Shown here piece after piece: positions 21,932 through 31,059 of a DNA stretch of 64,000 nt. Within the stretch, counting starts at the first letter, position 1. Every line of letters starts with the position of its first letter. The notes under the pieces are model-generated. The model saw only the letters and a program-made list of their open reading frames with translations. It was not told the origin of the DNA and searched no databases. The DNA is from Candidatus Acidulodesulfobacterium acidiphilum (lineage in GTDB: Bacteria; SZUA-79; Acidulodesulfobacterales; Acidulodesulfobacteraceae). The position numbers were made by a program, and so were the translations under genes. Location of the stretch: positions 62,001-126,000 of the forward strand of contig SHMQ01000001.1 of the NCBI GenBank assembly GCA_008534395.1, read 5' to 3'.

Positions 21932-22837
21932 TCAATTTTTATTTATAAATTCTATAATTCTTTCAAGCTCTTCGCCCGAATAAAATTCTATTTCTATTCT
22001 GCCTTTAAGCTCGCTTCCTTTGCTCTTATAATTAATTTTAACTTTAGTCTGAAGTTTTTCAAGCAGTTCTTCTTCATAACCTTTAATCTGATATGATACC
22101 GATATATCCTTTGTCGGCTTCTTTTCTTTATTTTTTGATTTAAGCTCTCTGACCTTGCGCTCCGTTTCCCTTACGTTTAATTTTTCGCCGGAAATCGTAT
22201 TTAACAGCATGCCGGCTTCATCGTCGGACAACCCTACAAGATTTCTTGCATGCGAAGGAGTTATTTTCCCGTAAATAAGCTCTTTTTTGACTTCATCGGG
22301 CAGGGAAAGAAGCCTCAGCATATTGGTAATAGTAGCCCTGTCTTTCCCGACTTTCGCCGCAAGTTCTTCATGCGTAAGCTTGTATTCTTCTATAAGCCGC
22401 ATATAACAGTTTGCTTCTTCAATGACGTTTAAATCCTGTCTCTGTATGTTTTCTATTAATGCAATTTCAAGTGCCGCCGCACCGGAAATGTCTTTAATGA
22501 TTGCCGGAACTTTTTTAAACGCAAGCTCAACGGCGGCTCTGTATCTCCTTTCTCCGGCTATTAAATCGTATCCGCCTTCTTTTTTAGATTTCGCAACTAT
22601 TAAAGGCTGAATTATGCCGTTTTCTTTAATCGAGTTTTTCAACTCGACAAGCTTATCTTTATCGAAATACTGCCTTGGCTGATATACGCCGGTATTAATT
22701 TTATCTATTTCTATTTCAAAAACGGAAAACTTATCGTCTATACCGGGCATATTCTCTTTTATGTTGAAATCGGTTAACAGCGCCCCGAGCCCTCTGCCCA
22801 GCACATTTTTTTTAATATGTTTTGCTTTTTCTTCCAT
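21932..22837 (-). CDS. parB: Chromosome partitioning protein ParB
   Basis: 301 residues. Starts with the conserved LGRGLGALL segment. The CTP-binding GERRYRAA box is near residue 99, and the helix-turn-helix for parS recognition is at about 150-190 (TITNMLRLLSLPDEVKKELIYGKITPSHARNL). It loads and spreads from parS; four parS sites are in this window. It follows parA after 21 bases. Confidence 0.96.
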   Translation of the reverse strand: MEEKAKHIKKNVLGRGLGALLTDFNIKENMPGIDDKFSVFEIEIDKINTGVYQPRQYFDKDKLVELKNSIKENGIIQPLIVAKSKKEGGYDLIAGERRYRAAVELAFKKVPAIIKDISGAAALEIALIENIQRQDLNVIEEANCYMRLIEEYKLTHEELAAKVGKDRATITNMLRLLSLPDEVKKELIYGKITPSHARNLVGLSDDEAGMLLNTISGEKLNVRETERKVRELKSKNKEKKPTKDISVSYQIKGYEEELLEKLQTKVKINYKSKGSELKGRIEIEFYSGEELERIIEFINKN

Positions 22838-22858
22838 ATTATTAGTCCTTATTTAAGT

Positions 22859-23626
22859 TTATGCCGCTTTAGATAAAAACTCTTTTGTAAGTTCTAGATA
22901 GTAAACCGCACCTTTTGAATTTATGTCGTATAGAATTATGGGCTTTCCGAAACTGGAACTTTCCGGAAGTTTTACGTTTCTCGGTATAACGTTTTCGTAA
23001 ATTTTCTTTCCGAAATATTTTTTAACTTCGCTTACGATTTGATTTGTAAGGTTGGCTCTTCCGTCGAACATAGTAAACAAAACCCCTTCTACGCATAAAT
23101 TTTTGTTTAATCTTTGATTGACTAATTTTATAGTCTGCATAAGCCGAGATATCCCTTCTAAAGAATAGTACTCGCACTGCATAGGAATTAAAACGCTGTC
23201 CGAAGCGGTCAGTGCATTAATAGTCAAAAGCCCTAAAGAAGGCGGGGTATCGATAAAAATATAATCATAATCGTCTTTTATTTTATTTATAATATTTTTT
23301 TTAAAAAAATACTCTCTTTCCTTAACGTTTACGAGTTCTACCTCTATGCCGGCAAGGTCTGAATTTGCGGGCATTAAATAAAGATTTTTCATCTGCGTAC
23401 GATAAACTGCATCGACTACTTCGGCCGTGCCTGCAAGACATTCATAAACGGTAGGTTTTCCGTTATCGGCGGAAATGTTTAACCCGCTTGTGGCATTCGC
23501 CTGAGGGTCCGCATCTATCAGCAGCACCTTTTTCTCGTATGCAGATAAGCATGCGGCAATATTAACAGCGGTAGTAGTTTTGCCCACTCCGCCTTTCTGA
23601 TTTGAAATACATACTACTTTTGACAT
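22859..23626 (-). CDS. parA: Chromosome partitioning ATPase ParA
   Basis: About 255 residues, beginning MSKVVCISNQKGGVGKTTTAVN with the deviant Walker A. The DADPQANATSGL and FIDTPPSLGLLTINAL blocks are typical of the ParA/Soj family. I prefer the ATG at 23626; an in-frame TTG at 23641 would add five residues but has no better ribosome site. A perfect parS lies about 110 bases upstream, so ParB binding there may autoregulate parAB. Confidence 0.95.
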   Translation of the reverse strand: MSKVVCISNQKGGVGKTTTAVNIAACLSAYEKKVLLIDADPQANATSGLNISADNGKPTVYECLAGTAEVVDAVYRTQMKNLYLMPANSDLAGIEVELVNVKEREYFFKKNIINKIKDDYDYIFIDTPPSLGLLTINALTASDSVLIPMQCEYYSLEGISRLMQTIKLVNQRLNKNLCVEGVLFTMFDGRANLTNQIVSEVKKYFGKKIYENVIPRNVKLPESSSFGKPIILYDINSKGAVYYLELTKEFLSKAA

Positions 23627-23737
23627 AAAATTAACCCGCAAACATCATTTATATATATAATCAAAAAATTACGGAATAATTATATCATTAATTAAATTTA
23701 ATTCCAATTTATTCTCGTTTAATTTTAAGAATATAAT

Positions 23738-23753
23738 TGTTTCACGTGAAACA
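23738..23753. promoter_or_regulatory. parS centromere site (perfect)
   Basis: TGTTTCACGTGAAACA, an exact match to the bacterial parS consensus, upstream of parA and between it and the VIT gene. It extends as a longer inverted repeat (ATAATTG outward on both sides). Confidence 0.95.
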
Positions 23754-23764
23754 ATTATATTCTT

Positions 23765-24475
23765 TCACATTAATGCTATAAGCTTTCCGCAAATAAACCC
23801 TGCGGCGGCGGCGGCTCCGCCTATCAAAACCATTTCGGAAGCGCTTTTTAATCTGCCTGTCTTAGTTACTTTTGCTTTGGCAAGTCCGGTAAAGGCAAGA
23901 ACGACGACGGTAAAAATAATTGAAACGGAAACTGCCGTTAATGAATGTTTAATAAAGAAAAAAGGCAACAGAGGCGGAATACCGCCTGCTAAAAAAGATA
24001 ATCCGGTATATGATGCTATTTTTATCGGGTTTTCATAGTAATCTTTGCTTATCCCAAGTTCGTCCTGAACCATAAAATCAAGCAGTATTTTTTTATCCGA
24101 CATAAGTTTTTTAACTATAGGCTTTATTTCTTCTACCGTAAATCCTTTATCTTGGTATATTTCATATATTTCTTCAATTTCATGTTCCGGATTTTCTTTA
24201 ATTTCCCTTATCTCCCTGTTGATTTCTTTCTGGTAAAATTCGTTCTGCGATTTTGTGGCAAGATAAGCTCCAAAAAACATCGAAACTGTACCTGCGACGA
24301 TTTCCGCGGCGCCGGACATTAAAACAATTTTTAAGTTTATCAATGCGCCGGTGACGCCGGCTATAAAACCGACCGTAGTAACTAAACCGTCGTTAATTCC
24401 AAATACGAATTCTCTTATCAATCTGCCTTCCGGCGTATGCCAGTCTTCGTTATGAAATCTTTTTAACGGATCCAA
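23765..24475 (-). CDS. VIT1/CCC1 family metal transporter
   Basis: 236 residues. The N-terminal EFVFGINDGLVTTVGFIAGVTGA and the EIVAGTVSMFFGAYLATKSQNEFY block are characteristic of the CCC1/VIT family of Fe2+/Mn2+ carriers. A cytoplasmic acidic domain (about 80-140) rich in Glu matches the metal-binding domain of family members. Three more hydrophobic segments follow. It starts right at the gltX stop, so the two genes are probably cotranscribed. Metal specificity cannot be told. Confidence 0.85.
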   Translation of the reverse strand: MDPLKRFHNEDWHTPEGRLIREFVFGINDGLVTTVGFIAGVTGALINLKIVLMSGAAEIVAGTVSMFFGAYLATKSQNEFYQKEINREIREIKENPEHEIEEIYEIYQDKGFTVEEIKPIVKKLMSDKKILLDFMVQDELGISKDYYENPIKIASYTGLSFLAGGIPPLLPFFFIKHSLTAVSVSIIFTVVVLAFTGLAKAKVTKTGRLKSASEMVLIGGAAAAAGFICGKLIALM

Positions 24476-25969
24476 TTATTGCCTCCCATATAGCCTTTTA
24501 AGCGTTCTTTCCCTGCCCATAAATTTTATAATTTTAAGAATTGACGGGCCGTCCGGCCGTCCTGTTATGCAAAGCCTTAACGTTTCATAGCAGTCTTTTA
24601 AGGTTTTGCCGCTTTCGGAAACAGATTCTTTAACGGCATTTTTTATTGCATTTTCGTCGAATTTATCGGATTTTATTTTTTGAAGATTATCTAAAAGCGT
24701 TTCTTTTAATTTAATATCATATTTAATTTCCTGCGTTTCTGTCTTAAAATCTTCAAAAAATATCTTAATTGCGGCTAAAATTTCTTTAACGGTCTTAAAC
24801 TCGTTTTTTAAAAAATCTATTATTTCGACGAATACTGTTTCTCCGTAAGATTCTTGTAGTTTTTTAAGCGTTTCTTCCGAATTAAATTTTTCGATTAAAA
24901 TCTTTATCAATCTTTCGGTTTTTATACTCTGCAGCCATTTTTCGTTTATGTGTTTTAATTTTTCTTCGCTAAAGATTGCGCTGGAACCCCTTACTTTTTT
25001 TATGTCAAAAAGCTCCGCAATTTCTAAAATATCGGAAAATATCTCTTTTTCCGATATTTTTTCTTTGCCGTTTTCAAATTGACGGACGGTAAAAGTATTG
25101 CCGGTTACCGCAAGGTAATTTAATATCGCTTCGGGAAGATAGCCTTCTTTCTTATAATATTCGATATTTGCCGCCGCATCTCTTTTCGACATAATTTTGC
25201 CGTCTTTTCCGTACAAAAGTGAAATATGCGCAAAAACAGGCGGGATTTTATCTAAAGCGTTAAGAATTAAAATCTGTTTAGGCGTATTGCTTATATGGTC
25301 TTCGCCCCTTATTACGTGGGTTATTCCGATATCGTAATCGTCTATTATAGAGGCGAAATTATACGTAAACCTGTTATGCTCCGTTTTTAAAATAAAATCG
25401 CCTATAAGTTTCGGATTAAACGAAAGCAGTCCGTGAACGGCGTCTTCAAATTCTACGGCTTTAAAATTTCCTCCCGCTTTTAAAACTTTGGCTATATTTA
25501 AACGAATTGACGGATATATGCCCCGTTCTTTAAACTGACCGCTTAATTTTTCTTTTTCGTAGCTTGAAAGATTTGCGCATCTGCCGTTATATATATAAGG
25601 TTTTTTTGACTTAACGGCAATTTCTTTGGACATTAAAATTTCTTTTTCGGTGCAAAAGCATTCATATATAAGGTCTTTTTCTTTCAGAACTTCAAGATAT
25701 TTTTCGTAAACCTTCGTCCTTTCGGACTGCCTGTAAAAACCGTCGTATTTAATTCCAAACCAATTTAAATCTTTAATAATTTCGGTTTCATACTCTTTTT
25801 TGCTTCTCGCTCTATCCGTATCGTCTATTCTTAGGATAAATTCACCGCCGTATTTTAGGGCAAAAATATAATTAAAAAAGGCTGTCCTCACCCCTCCTAT
25901 GTGTAAATTCCCCGTAGGACTCGGCGCAAAACGAACCCTGACTCCGTCCGCTTTTAAATTTTCTTTCAT
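24476..25969 (-). CDS. gltX: Glutamyl-tRNA synthetase
   Basis: 497 residues, class I synthetase. FAPSPTGNLHIGGVRTA carries the HIGH-type motif (HIGG). KIMSKRDAA carries the KMSKS-type motif near residue 259. The C-terminal helical anticodon-binding half is present. It could charge tRNA-Glu only or also tRNA-Gln (non-discriminating); the sequence does not decide. Confidence 0.95.
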   Translation of the reverse strand: MKENLKADGVRVRFAPSPTGNLHIGGVRTAFFNYIFALKYGGEFILRIDDTDRARSKKEYETEIIKDLNWFGIKYDGFYRQSERTKVYEKYLEVLKEKDLIYECFCTEKEILMSKEIAVKSKKPYIYNGRCANLSSYEKEKLSGQFKERGIYPSIRLNIAKVLKAGGNFKAVEFEDAVHGLLSFNPKLIGDFILKTEHNRFTYNFASIIDDYDIGITHVIRGEDHISNTPKQILILNALDKIPPVFAHISLLYGKDGKIMSKRDAAANIEYYKKEGYLPEAILNYLAVTGNTFTVRQFENGKEKISEKEIFSDILEIAELFDIKKVRGSSAIFSEEKLKHINEKWLQSIKTERLIKILIEKFNSEETLKKLQESYGETVFVEIIDFLKNEFKTVKEILAAIKIFFEDFKTETQEIKYDIKLKETLLDNLQKIKSDKFDENAIKNAVKESVSESGKTLKDCYETLRLCITGRPDGPSILKIIKFMGRERTLKRLYGRQ

Positions 25970-26215
25970 TTTTATTAATTATATTGATTGATGCTTATTT
26001 AATTTATTTAATAGTTAAATTTGATTGCGTATAGAATAACATATATGAAAGCGGTTATTCAACAAAATCATTTAAAGGCAGGGAATATAAAAATGCGTCA
26101 GATTAATTTTACTTAAAATCTTTTATCGTTAATAATTTATTTTCGTATGCGTAAAATAAAACCTGACACATTTTTATATTATATATTGCAGTAGAATGGT
26201 TTTAATGATTACTAA

Positions 26216-26410
26216 TTATAGTTTAACTCTTTTTTCTCCTTCATAAACATAAACTCCGTTATCGGATTCGTCCTTCGTATGGTCGTGCGAACCGTCGCAA
26301 AACGGAAAATTCTTTGATAAACCGCATGCGCATACATAAATAGGAAATTTTGCGTCTTTTTCTTCGATTGCAATAGGCAGTTTCTTTTCGTGCTTGACTA
26401 ATCTGGGCAT
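26216..26410 (-). CDS. CDGSH-type iron-sulfur protein
   Basis: 64 residues. The CDGSH signature reads CACGLSKNFPFCDGSH (C-x-C ... C-x3-H), the three Cys and one His that hold a labile 2Fe-2S cluster. It is a soluble redox or cluster-transfer protein. A GGAGG-type site precedes the ATG. Its promoter (26474-26503) shares a 16-base element with the doxX promoter, so both appear to be controlled by the HxlR regulator encoded next to it. Confidence 0.9.
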   Translation of the reverse strand: MPRLVKHEKKLPIAIEEKDAKFPIYVCACGLSKNFPFCDGSHDHTKDESDNGVYVYEGEKRVKL

Positions 26411-26473
26411 AATAAATACCTCCTTAATTAAATTAAGTTAATTTAATGTTTATAAAATTTTATCCTTAATAAT

Positions 26474-26503
26474 AATATAATGTTTCTACGTATATATTGT
26501 CAA
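26474..26503 (-). promoter_or_regulatory. Promoter of the CDGSH gene with shared operator element
   Basis: Minus-strand -35 TTGACA (26498-26503), an 18-base spacer, and -10 TATATT. The element AAAATCCCTGATTGAC overlaps the -35 (26499-26514 on the complement) and recurs exactly at the doxX promoter. TACT/AGTA half-sites lie just upstream. Confidence 0.65.
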
Positions 26504-26540
26504 TCAGGGATTTTAAAAATACTTAGTACTTTTTATATAC

Positions 26541-26891
26541 TTAAATGTGGGCTGATTTTTCGATCTGTTTGATATTCTTTTTATTTTTAATCGTCCAATC
26601 GTGCAGTATTTCAATAGCATCGGTAAGTTCATTGCCGGCTTCGGTAAGACTGTATTCCACCATTATAGGTTTAATAGAAATGATTTTTCTGTTTATTGCG
26701 CCTATTTGCTCCAAAACTTCCAGCCTTTTTGAAAGTTCGCGCGAGGAAATTCCATCTATCTTTTTTTTAATTGCGTTAAATCTCATTTTTTCGCTTGAAA
26801 GTTCTTTAATTATCATCAAAGACCACTTGTTTGCAAGTACTTTAAAAGCTTCCTGCGCTGGACAATAGTTCTTATTGGTTTCGTTTTCCAT
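26541..26891 (-). CDS. HxlR family transcriptional regulator
   Basis: About 116 residues from the ATG at 26891. It is a winged-helix HxlR protein: YCPAQEAFKVLANKWSLMII at the start, then FNAIKKKIDGISSRELSKRLEVLE as the DNA-binding region and YSLTEAGNEL. A Cys near the N-terminus (NYCP) is the conserved redox-sensing position in YodB/HypR-type members. The nearby promoter would start almost at this ATG, so translation may be leaderless. A longer reading from 26909 is unlikely because it would begin upstream of that transcript. It probably represses the flanking CDGSH and doxX genes. Confidence 0.88.
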   Translation of the reverse strand: MENETNKNYCPAQEAFKVLANKWSLMIIKELSSEKMRFNAIKKKIDGISSRELSKRLEVLEQIGAINRKIISIKPIMVEYSLTEAGNELTDAIEILHDWTIKNKKNIKQIEKSAHI

Positions 26892-26899
26892 AATATAAA

Positions 26900-26929
26900 A
26901 TAATACCATTTTCTAATATAAAATGTCAA
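26900..26929 (-). promoter_or_regulatory. Promoter of the HxlR regulator gene
   Basis: Minus-strand -35 TTGACA (26924-26929), an 18-base spacer, and -10 TATTAT (26900-26905). It directly abuts the operator palindrome at 26931-26952, consistent with autoregulation. Confidence 0.6.
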
Positions 26930-26930
26930 T

Positions 26931-26952
26931 TAAGTATCTTTTATTATACTTA
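26931..26952. promoter_or_regulatory. Probable HxlR operator
   Basis: Perfect inverted repeat TAAGTAT-N8-ATACTTA in the divergent region between hxlR and doxX. The TACT...AGTA type of dyad is what characterised HxlR-family regulators (for example YodB) bind. Inference from position and symmetry. Confidence 0.6.
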
Positions 26953-26971
26953 ATAATAAAAAAATCCCTGA

Positions 26972-27000
26972 TTGACGATTTTTATTTAATAGAATATCAT
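26972..27000 (+). promoter_or_regulatory. Promoter of doxX
   Basis: -35 TTGACG (26972-26977), a 17-base spacer, and -10 TATCAT (26995-27000). The element AAAATCCCTGATTGAC (26961-26976) overlaps the -35 and is identical to that at the CDGSH promoter. Confidence 0.6.
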
Positions 27001-27065
27001 TATTACATAACATATTTACATTAAGTTATTTAACTAACTTTAAATTTTTAAACGGAGGAATTATT

Positions 27066-27479
27066 ATGAAAAAAGAATCTGTTACATTATTCTTTTTAAG
27101 ATTTGTGTTATTCCTTAGCTTTTTCTATCATGGAACGGGAATTCTTTTCGACTGGTTTGACGGACCCGGAGTTAAAGGATTTGCCGGATACATGCATTTC
27201 CCTATCGCAATTGCCGTTCTTGTAGGAATTGCAGAAACTACCGGCAGTCTTGCAATGATTAGCGGAGTTTTAACAAGAATCGGCGCTATAAACATTATGC
27301 TCGTAATGCTGGGCGCCATATTTTTACTGCACCTGCCTAACGGTTTCAACATAATGGCCAACGGATACGAATATGCATTAACGGAATTTGTAATCGCTTT
27401 AAGCATATTTATTATGGGTCCCGGCGATTTTTCGCTTACTAAATTAGTTACTAAAGAAACTCCTTTTATTTTGCAGTAA
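27066..27479 (+). CDS. DoxX family membrane protein
   Basis: 137 residues with four hydrophobic segments. LRFVLFLSFFYHGTGILFDWFDGPG, then FPIAIAVLVGIAETTGSLAMISGVLTRIGA, matches the DoxX family. Family members act with quinone or thiol redox systems and are often under HxlR/YodB-type control, as the context suggests here. GGAGG precedes the ATG. It is divergent from hxlR. Confidence 0.88.
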   Translation: MKKESVTLFFLRFVLFLSFFYHGTGILFDWFDGPGVKGFAGYMHFPIAIAVLVGIAETTGSLAMISGVLTRIGAINIMLVMLGAIFLLHLPNGFNIMANGYEYALTEFVIALSIFIMGPGDFSLTKLVTKETPFILQ

Positions 27480-27496
27480 AATTCTCACTTTTAATA

Positions 27497-27523
27497 CAAT
27501 GCCGGAATTGAATTCCGGCATTG
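27497..27523. terminator. Palindrome between convergent doxX and aldo/keto reductase
   Basis: Perfect 13-base arms (CAATGCCGGAATT) around one base. It sits between two convergent stop codons, so it is probably a bidirectional terminator. It shares the core TGCCGGAATT with the palindrome at 11126-11154. Confidence 0.7.
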
Positions 27524-27531
27524 CCGCAATT

Positions 27532-28581
27532 TTATTTTAATTCGTCCGGATTTAATGATTTTCTGTTATTCTGCCATTCTACCATCCATTGCGGATATAA
27601 TTTTTTCGGCATAGTAACGTTCGACAGTTTGGAAATTTCATCTTCCGTTAAATTAATCTTTACGGAACCTAAATTGTCTTCAAGCTGAGACATCTTGTTG
27701 GCACCTACAATAACCGACGTAACGCCTTTTTGAGCCAAAAGCCAGGCAAGGGATAATTGAGCAATCGTTACGTTTTTACTTTTCGATATGCCCGTCAATA
27801 CGTCTATCGCATCAAATCCCCTTTCATCAATAGGAGGAAAATTAAATTCGCTTCTTCTTGCGCCTGACGGCTTTTGATTTTGCCTTGTATATTTTCCCGT
27901 TAAAAAACCGCCGGATAAAGGAGACCATGTAAGCACCCCAAGACCTTCTTCATTGCATAAAGACAGAAGCTCATGTTCTAAATCACGTGCGGCAAGAGAA
28001 TAATATGCCTGAAGAGAAACAAAGTTTGCGTAATTCTTCGCTTTTGCCAAGTATAATGCTTTCATAATATGCCGTGCCGTCCAGTTTGAAACGCCGAGAT
28101 AGAGAACCTTGCCCTGCCTTACTAAATCGTTCAGGGCTTCGAGAGTTTCTTCCAATCCGCAGGACAGATCCCAGCCGTGAACCTGATAAAGGTCGATATA
28201 ATCGGTTTTTAATCTTTTTAAGCTGTTATTGCACGCCTCTATAATATGTTTTCTGGAAAGACCGGCATTATTTACGTCTCCCGTGCCGTTCATCGCCGCT
28301 TCGCTAAGCGGCGAACGAACTTTCGTCGCGATAACGAATTTTTCTCTTGGAACGTTTAAGATTTTTAATGCATTGCCTAGTATCTCTTCGGACTCTCCGA
28401 ACGAATACATATCCGCCGTATCGAAAAAATTTATTCCCGATTCATATGCTTTTTTAACCATTGCATTAGCGTCTTCCTGCCCTACCGCGCCTATATTCCT
28501 GAACTTAAACCCAAAAGTCATCGTTCCTAAGCAAAGCCTCGATACTTTTAGTCCTGTATTCCCCAAATTAACGTACTCCAT
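27532..28581 (-). CDS. Aldo/keto reductase
   Basis: 349 residues, NADPH-dependent oxidoreductase fold. The catalytic tetrad is visible: Asp in FFDTADMYS with Tyr, Lys in ATKVRSP, and His in YQVHGWD. It resembles the YajO/Tas-type group. The substrate is unknown. It is a single gene, convergent with doxX and followed upstream by bfr on the same strand. Confidence 0.9.
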   Translation of the reverse strand: MEYVNLGNTGLKVSRLCLGTMTFGFKFRNIGAVGQEDANAMVKKAYESGINFFDTADMYSFGESEEILGNALKILNVPREKFVIATKVRSPLSEAAMNGTGDVNNAGLSRKHIIEACNNSLKRLKTDYIDLYQVHGWDLSCGLEETLEALNDLVRQGKVLYLGVSNWTARHIMKALYLAKAKNYANFVSLQAYYSLAARDLEHELLSLCNEEGLGVLTWSPLSGGFLTGKYTRQNQKPSGARRSEFNFPPIDERGFDAIDVLTGISKSKNVTIAQLSLAWLLAQKGVTSVIVGANKMSQLEDNLGSVKINLTEDEISKLSNVTMPKKLYPQWMVEWQNNRKSLNPDELK

Positions 28582-28610
28582 ACAAAGTCTCCTTGCATTA
28601 AAATATTATA

Positions 28611-29078
28611 TTATTTCCGAAATGTAGAAAGATAAACGGGAAGCCCCATCTGTTCTATCTGGTCAAGATACTCCTCAAGCCTGTCTATATGTTGTTCTTC
28701 ATCGTCTAAAATCGACTGCAATAAATCTTTAGTGCCGTTGTCTTTTATTTCTGCGGCAAATTTTATATCTTCGTTATAAGCTTTGATTGCGACTTCTTCT
28801 GCTTCCCTGTCGTTTTTATGCATTAATTCGACGTTAGACCCTATATGAAGTTTATTGTAATTAGACACAATCGGTATTCCTTCGAGAAATAATACCCTGC
28901 CTATTAATTTTTCGGCATGTTTCATCTCGTCTATAGCCCTTTTTTCTACTTCTTTATGCAATTCTTCATAACCCCAGTTGTCCAGCATTTCTGCATGAAC
29001 CATATACTGATTTATAGCGGTTAGCTCTTCTGCAAGCCTTAAATTAAGCCTTTTAATAATTTCTTCGCTGCCTTTCAT
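28611..29078 (-). CDS. bfr: Bacterioferritin
   Basis: 155 residues, a four-helix ferritin-like protein. It carries the di-iron ligands (LAEELTAINQY, IDEMKHAEKL, ILDDEEQHIDRLEE) and the heme-binding Met in DEMKHAE, equivalent to Met52 of E. coli. It stores iron and detoxifies Fe2+. It is divergent from nfo. Nearby genes for redox stress (CDGSH, HxlR, DoxX) suggest a stress-related neighbourhood. Confidence 0.95.
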   Translation of the reverse strand: MKGSEEIIKRLNLRLAEELTAINQYMVHAEMLDNWGYEELHKEVEKRAIDEMKHAEKLIGRVLFLEGIPIVSNYNKLHIGSNVELMHKNDREAEEVAIKAYNEDIKFAAEIKDNGTKDLLQSILDDEEQHIDRLEEYLDQIEQMGLPVYLSTFRK

Positions 29079-29215
29079 AAACTTTGCCTCCTGAATTTTA
29101 AAATATTTTATTTATTTTCCGGTTTGTATATTAATTATATCATACAAAAATAATCCGTCCGGGGTATAATAGATAACAAGTTTAAATTAATTGCGAAAAA
29201 GGATTATATATATTT

Positions 29216-30061
29216 ATGCATATGGTTTTAGGCGCTCACGTTTCAGTTGCCGGAGGACTTAAAAATGCCTGTATTTCCGCAGAAAATACCGGTTCGACGG
29301 CTATACAGATATTTACCAAGAGCCAATTAAGATGGCAGGCTAAAGAATTGAATGTCAATGAAATTAAAGATTTTAAAGAATGCGCAGCCGCTCAAAAATT
29401 AATAGTTTTGTCGCACCTTTCATATCTGGTAAATCTTGGAAGTTCTGACGAAGATATAACGAAAAAGTCGTTGAACGCCTTTATCTGCGAAATTAATAGA
29501 TGCAGTATGCTCGGCATTAAATATTTAATATTCCATCCCGGATCTAATAAAAATTTAACGGAAGAAGAAACTATTAATAAAATTGCCGAAAATTTGAATA
29601 TAATTTTAAGTAAAACTAAGGATTTTAAAAACGTAATTTTAGTAATAGAAACTACTGCCGGACAGGGAAACCAGATAGGTTACAAACCGGAACATATTGC
29701 CGAAATTATTAAACTGTCCAATAATTCTGAAAGACTCGGCGTTTGTATAGATACTTGCCATATTTTTGCCGCCGGATACGACATAAGAACGTCCGACGCT
29801 TACGATAATTTTATGAAATACTTTGATAAGATAATAGGATTTAATAAATTATACGCCTTTCACCTGAACGATTCCCTCAAACCTTTAGGATCAAAAATCG
29901 ACCGTCACGCTCCTATAGGAAAAGGCTATATAGGACTTGAAGCATTCAGATTTATTTTAAACGATAAAAGGCTTGAAAACATTCCGCTCATAATAGAAAC
30001 CCCGGGCGGCGACAAAGAACATAAGGCGGATTTGGATACTTTAAAAAATCTTATCGGTTAA
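29216..30061 (+). CDS. nfo: Endonuclease IV
   Basis: 281 residues, AP endonuclease of base-excision repair with a trinuclear zinc site. Signatures include [19 protein letters not shown] and [20 protein letters not shown]. The length is standard. Its 3' end overlaps the convergent hldD gene by 11 bases. Confidence 0.96.
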   Translation: MHMVLGAHVSVAGGLKNACISAENTGSTAIQIFTKSQLRWQAKELNVNEIKDFKECAAAQKLIVLSHLSYLVNLGSSDEDITKKSLNAFICEINRCSMLGIKYLIFHPGSNKNLTEEETINKIAENLNIILSKTKDFKNVILVIETTAGQGNQIGYKPEHIAEIIKLSNNSERLGVCIDTCHIFAAGYDIRTSDAYDNFMKYFDKIIGFNKLYAFHLNDSLKPLGSKIDRHAPIGKGYIGLEAFRFILNDKRLENIPLIIETPGGDKEHKADLDTLKNLIG

Positions 30062-30995
30062 GCCAGCCTAAATATTTTTTTACCCCTTCTTCGACCGGCG
30101 TAAAGTTTTCTTTATATCCGATGTTTCTTAATGCCGCTATATCCGCTTCGGTAAAGCTTTGATAGGCGCCTTTAAGGTGCTCCGGAAACTTAACGTATTC
30201 CAGAGAGCCTTTCCCGTGATATTTTATTACGGCGTTTGCAACATCGTTAAACGACCTCGCATTACCCGTACCTATGTTAAATATTCCGGATTTTGAAGGA
30301 TTGTCCATAAACCATAAGTTAATCTTTGCGCAGTCTTCGACGTAAACAAAATCGCGTCTCTGCTCTCCGTTGCCGTAACCGTCTGTCCCCTCAAAAAGCT
30401 TTGCTTTTCCCGTTGCAATTATCTGGTTGTTAAAATGATATGCGACGCTCGACATAGTGCCTTTATGAGATTCCCGCGGACCGTAAACGTTAAAATATCT
30501 AAACCCAGCTATTTGATACTTCGCACTTTTAATTACGCTCCTGACGAACTGGTCGAACTGAAACTTTGAATAAGCATACATATTTATCGGAAGCTCGCAT
30601 TCTCTTTTTTCCGTAAACCCTTTTTTGCCGAGTCCATAAACCGAAGCCGAAGAGGCATAAATATATTGGGCTTCATTTTCCTGACACCATTTTAAAAGCT
30701 CTTTGGAATACTCGAAATTATTCCTCATTATAAATTTCCCGTCCCATTCGGTAGTCGAAGAACAAGCGCCTTCATGAAAAATTGCCGTTATCTTTCCAAA
30801 ATCGTAATTTGATTTGATTCGTTCAATAAAATCTTCCCTGTCCATATAGTCTAAAATATCAAGATCGTGAAGATTATACATTTTTTTTCCGTTAGTTAAA
30901 TTATCTACGACCAATATATTGGACTCGCCTCTTTTATTGAGTTCCTCTATAATGTTAGATCCTATAAATCCCGCACCGCCGGTAACTACTATCAT
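30051..30995 (-). CDS. hldD: ADP-L-glycero-D-manno-heptose 6-epimerase
   Basis: 314 residues, an extended SDR. It has GGAGFIGSN at the N-terminus, the catalytic YAYSK motif near residue 140, and the HldD-specific [10 protein letters not shown] and [13 protein letters not shown] blocks. It makes the heptose precursor of the lipopolysaccharide inner core, so the cell has an outer membrane. It is convergent with nfo. Confidence 0.95.
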   Translation of the reverse strand: MIVVTGGAGFIGSNIIEELNKRGESNILVVDNLTNGKKMYNLHDLDILDYMDREDFIERIKSNYDFGKITAIFHEGACSSTTEWDGKFIMRNNFEYSKELLKWCQENEAQYIYASSASVYGLGKKGFTEKRECELPINMYAYSKFQFDQFVRSVIKSAKYQIAGFRYFNVYGPRESHKGTMSSVAYHFNNQIIATGKAKLFEGTDGYGNGEQRRDFVYVEDCAKINLWFMDNPSKSGIFNIGTGNARSFNDVANAVIKYHGKGSLEYVKFPEHLKGAYQSFTEADIAALRNIGYKENFTPVEEGVKKYLGWLNR

Positions 30996-31059
30996 GTAAA
31001 TGCGCTCCTTTTATATACGATTTTAATACGATTATTAAAAAAATATGCGATTTTTATTT

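Noticed and set aside
21900-23760. Replication origin at parAB
   Set aside because: No dnaA, no DnaA-box cluster and no AT-rich unwinding region with repeats could be recognised; only proximity is suggested by parS and rsmG.
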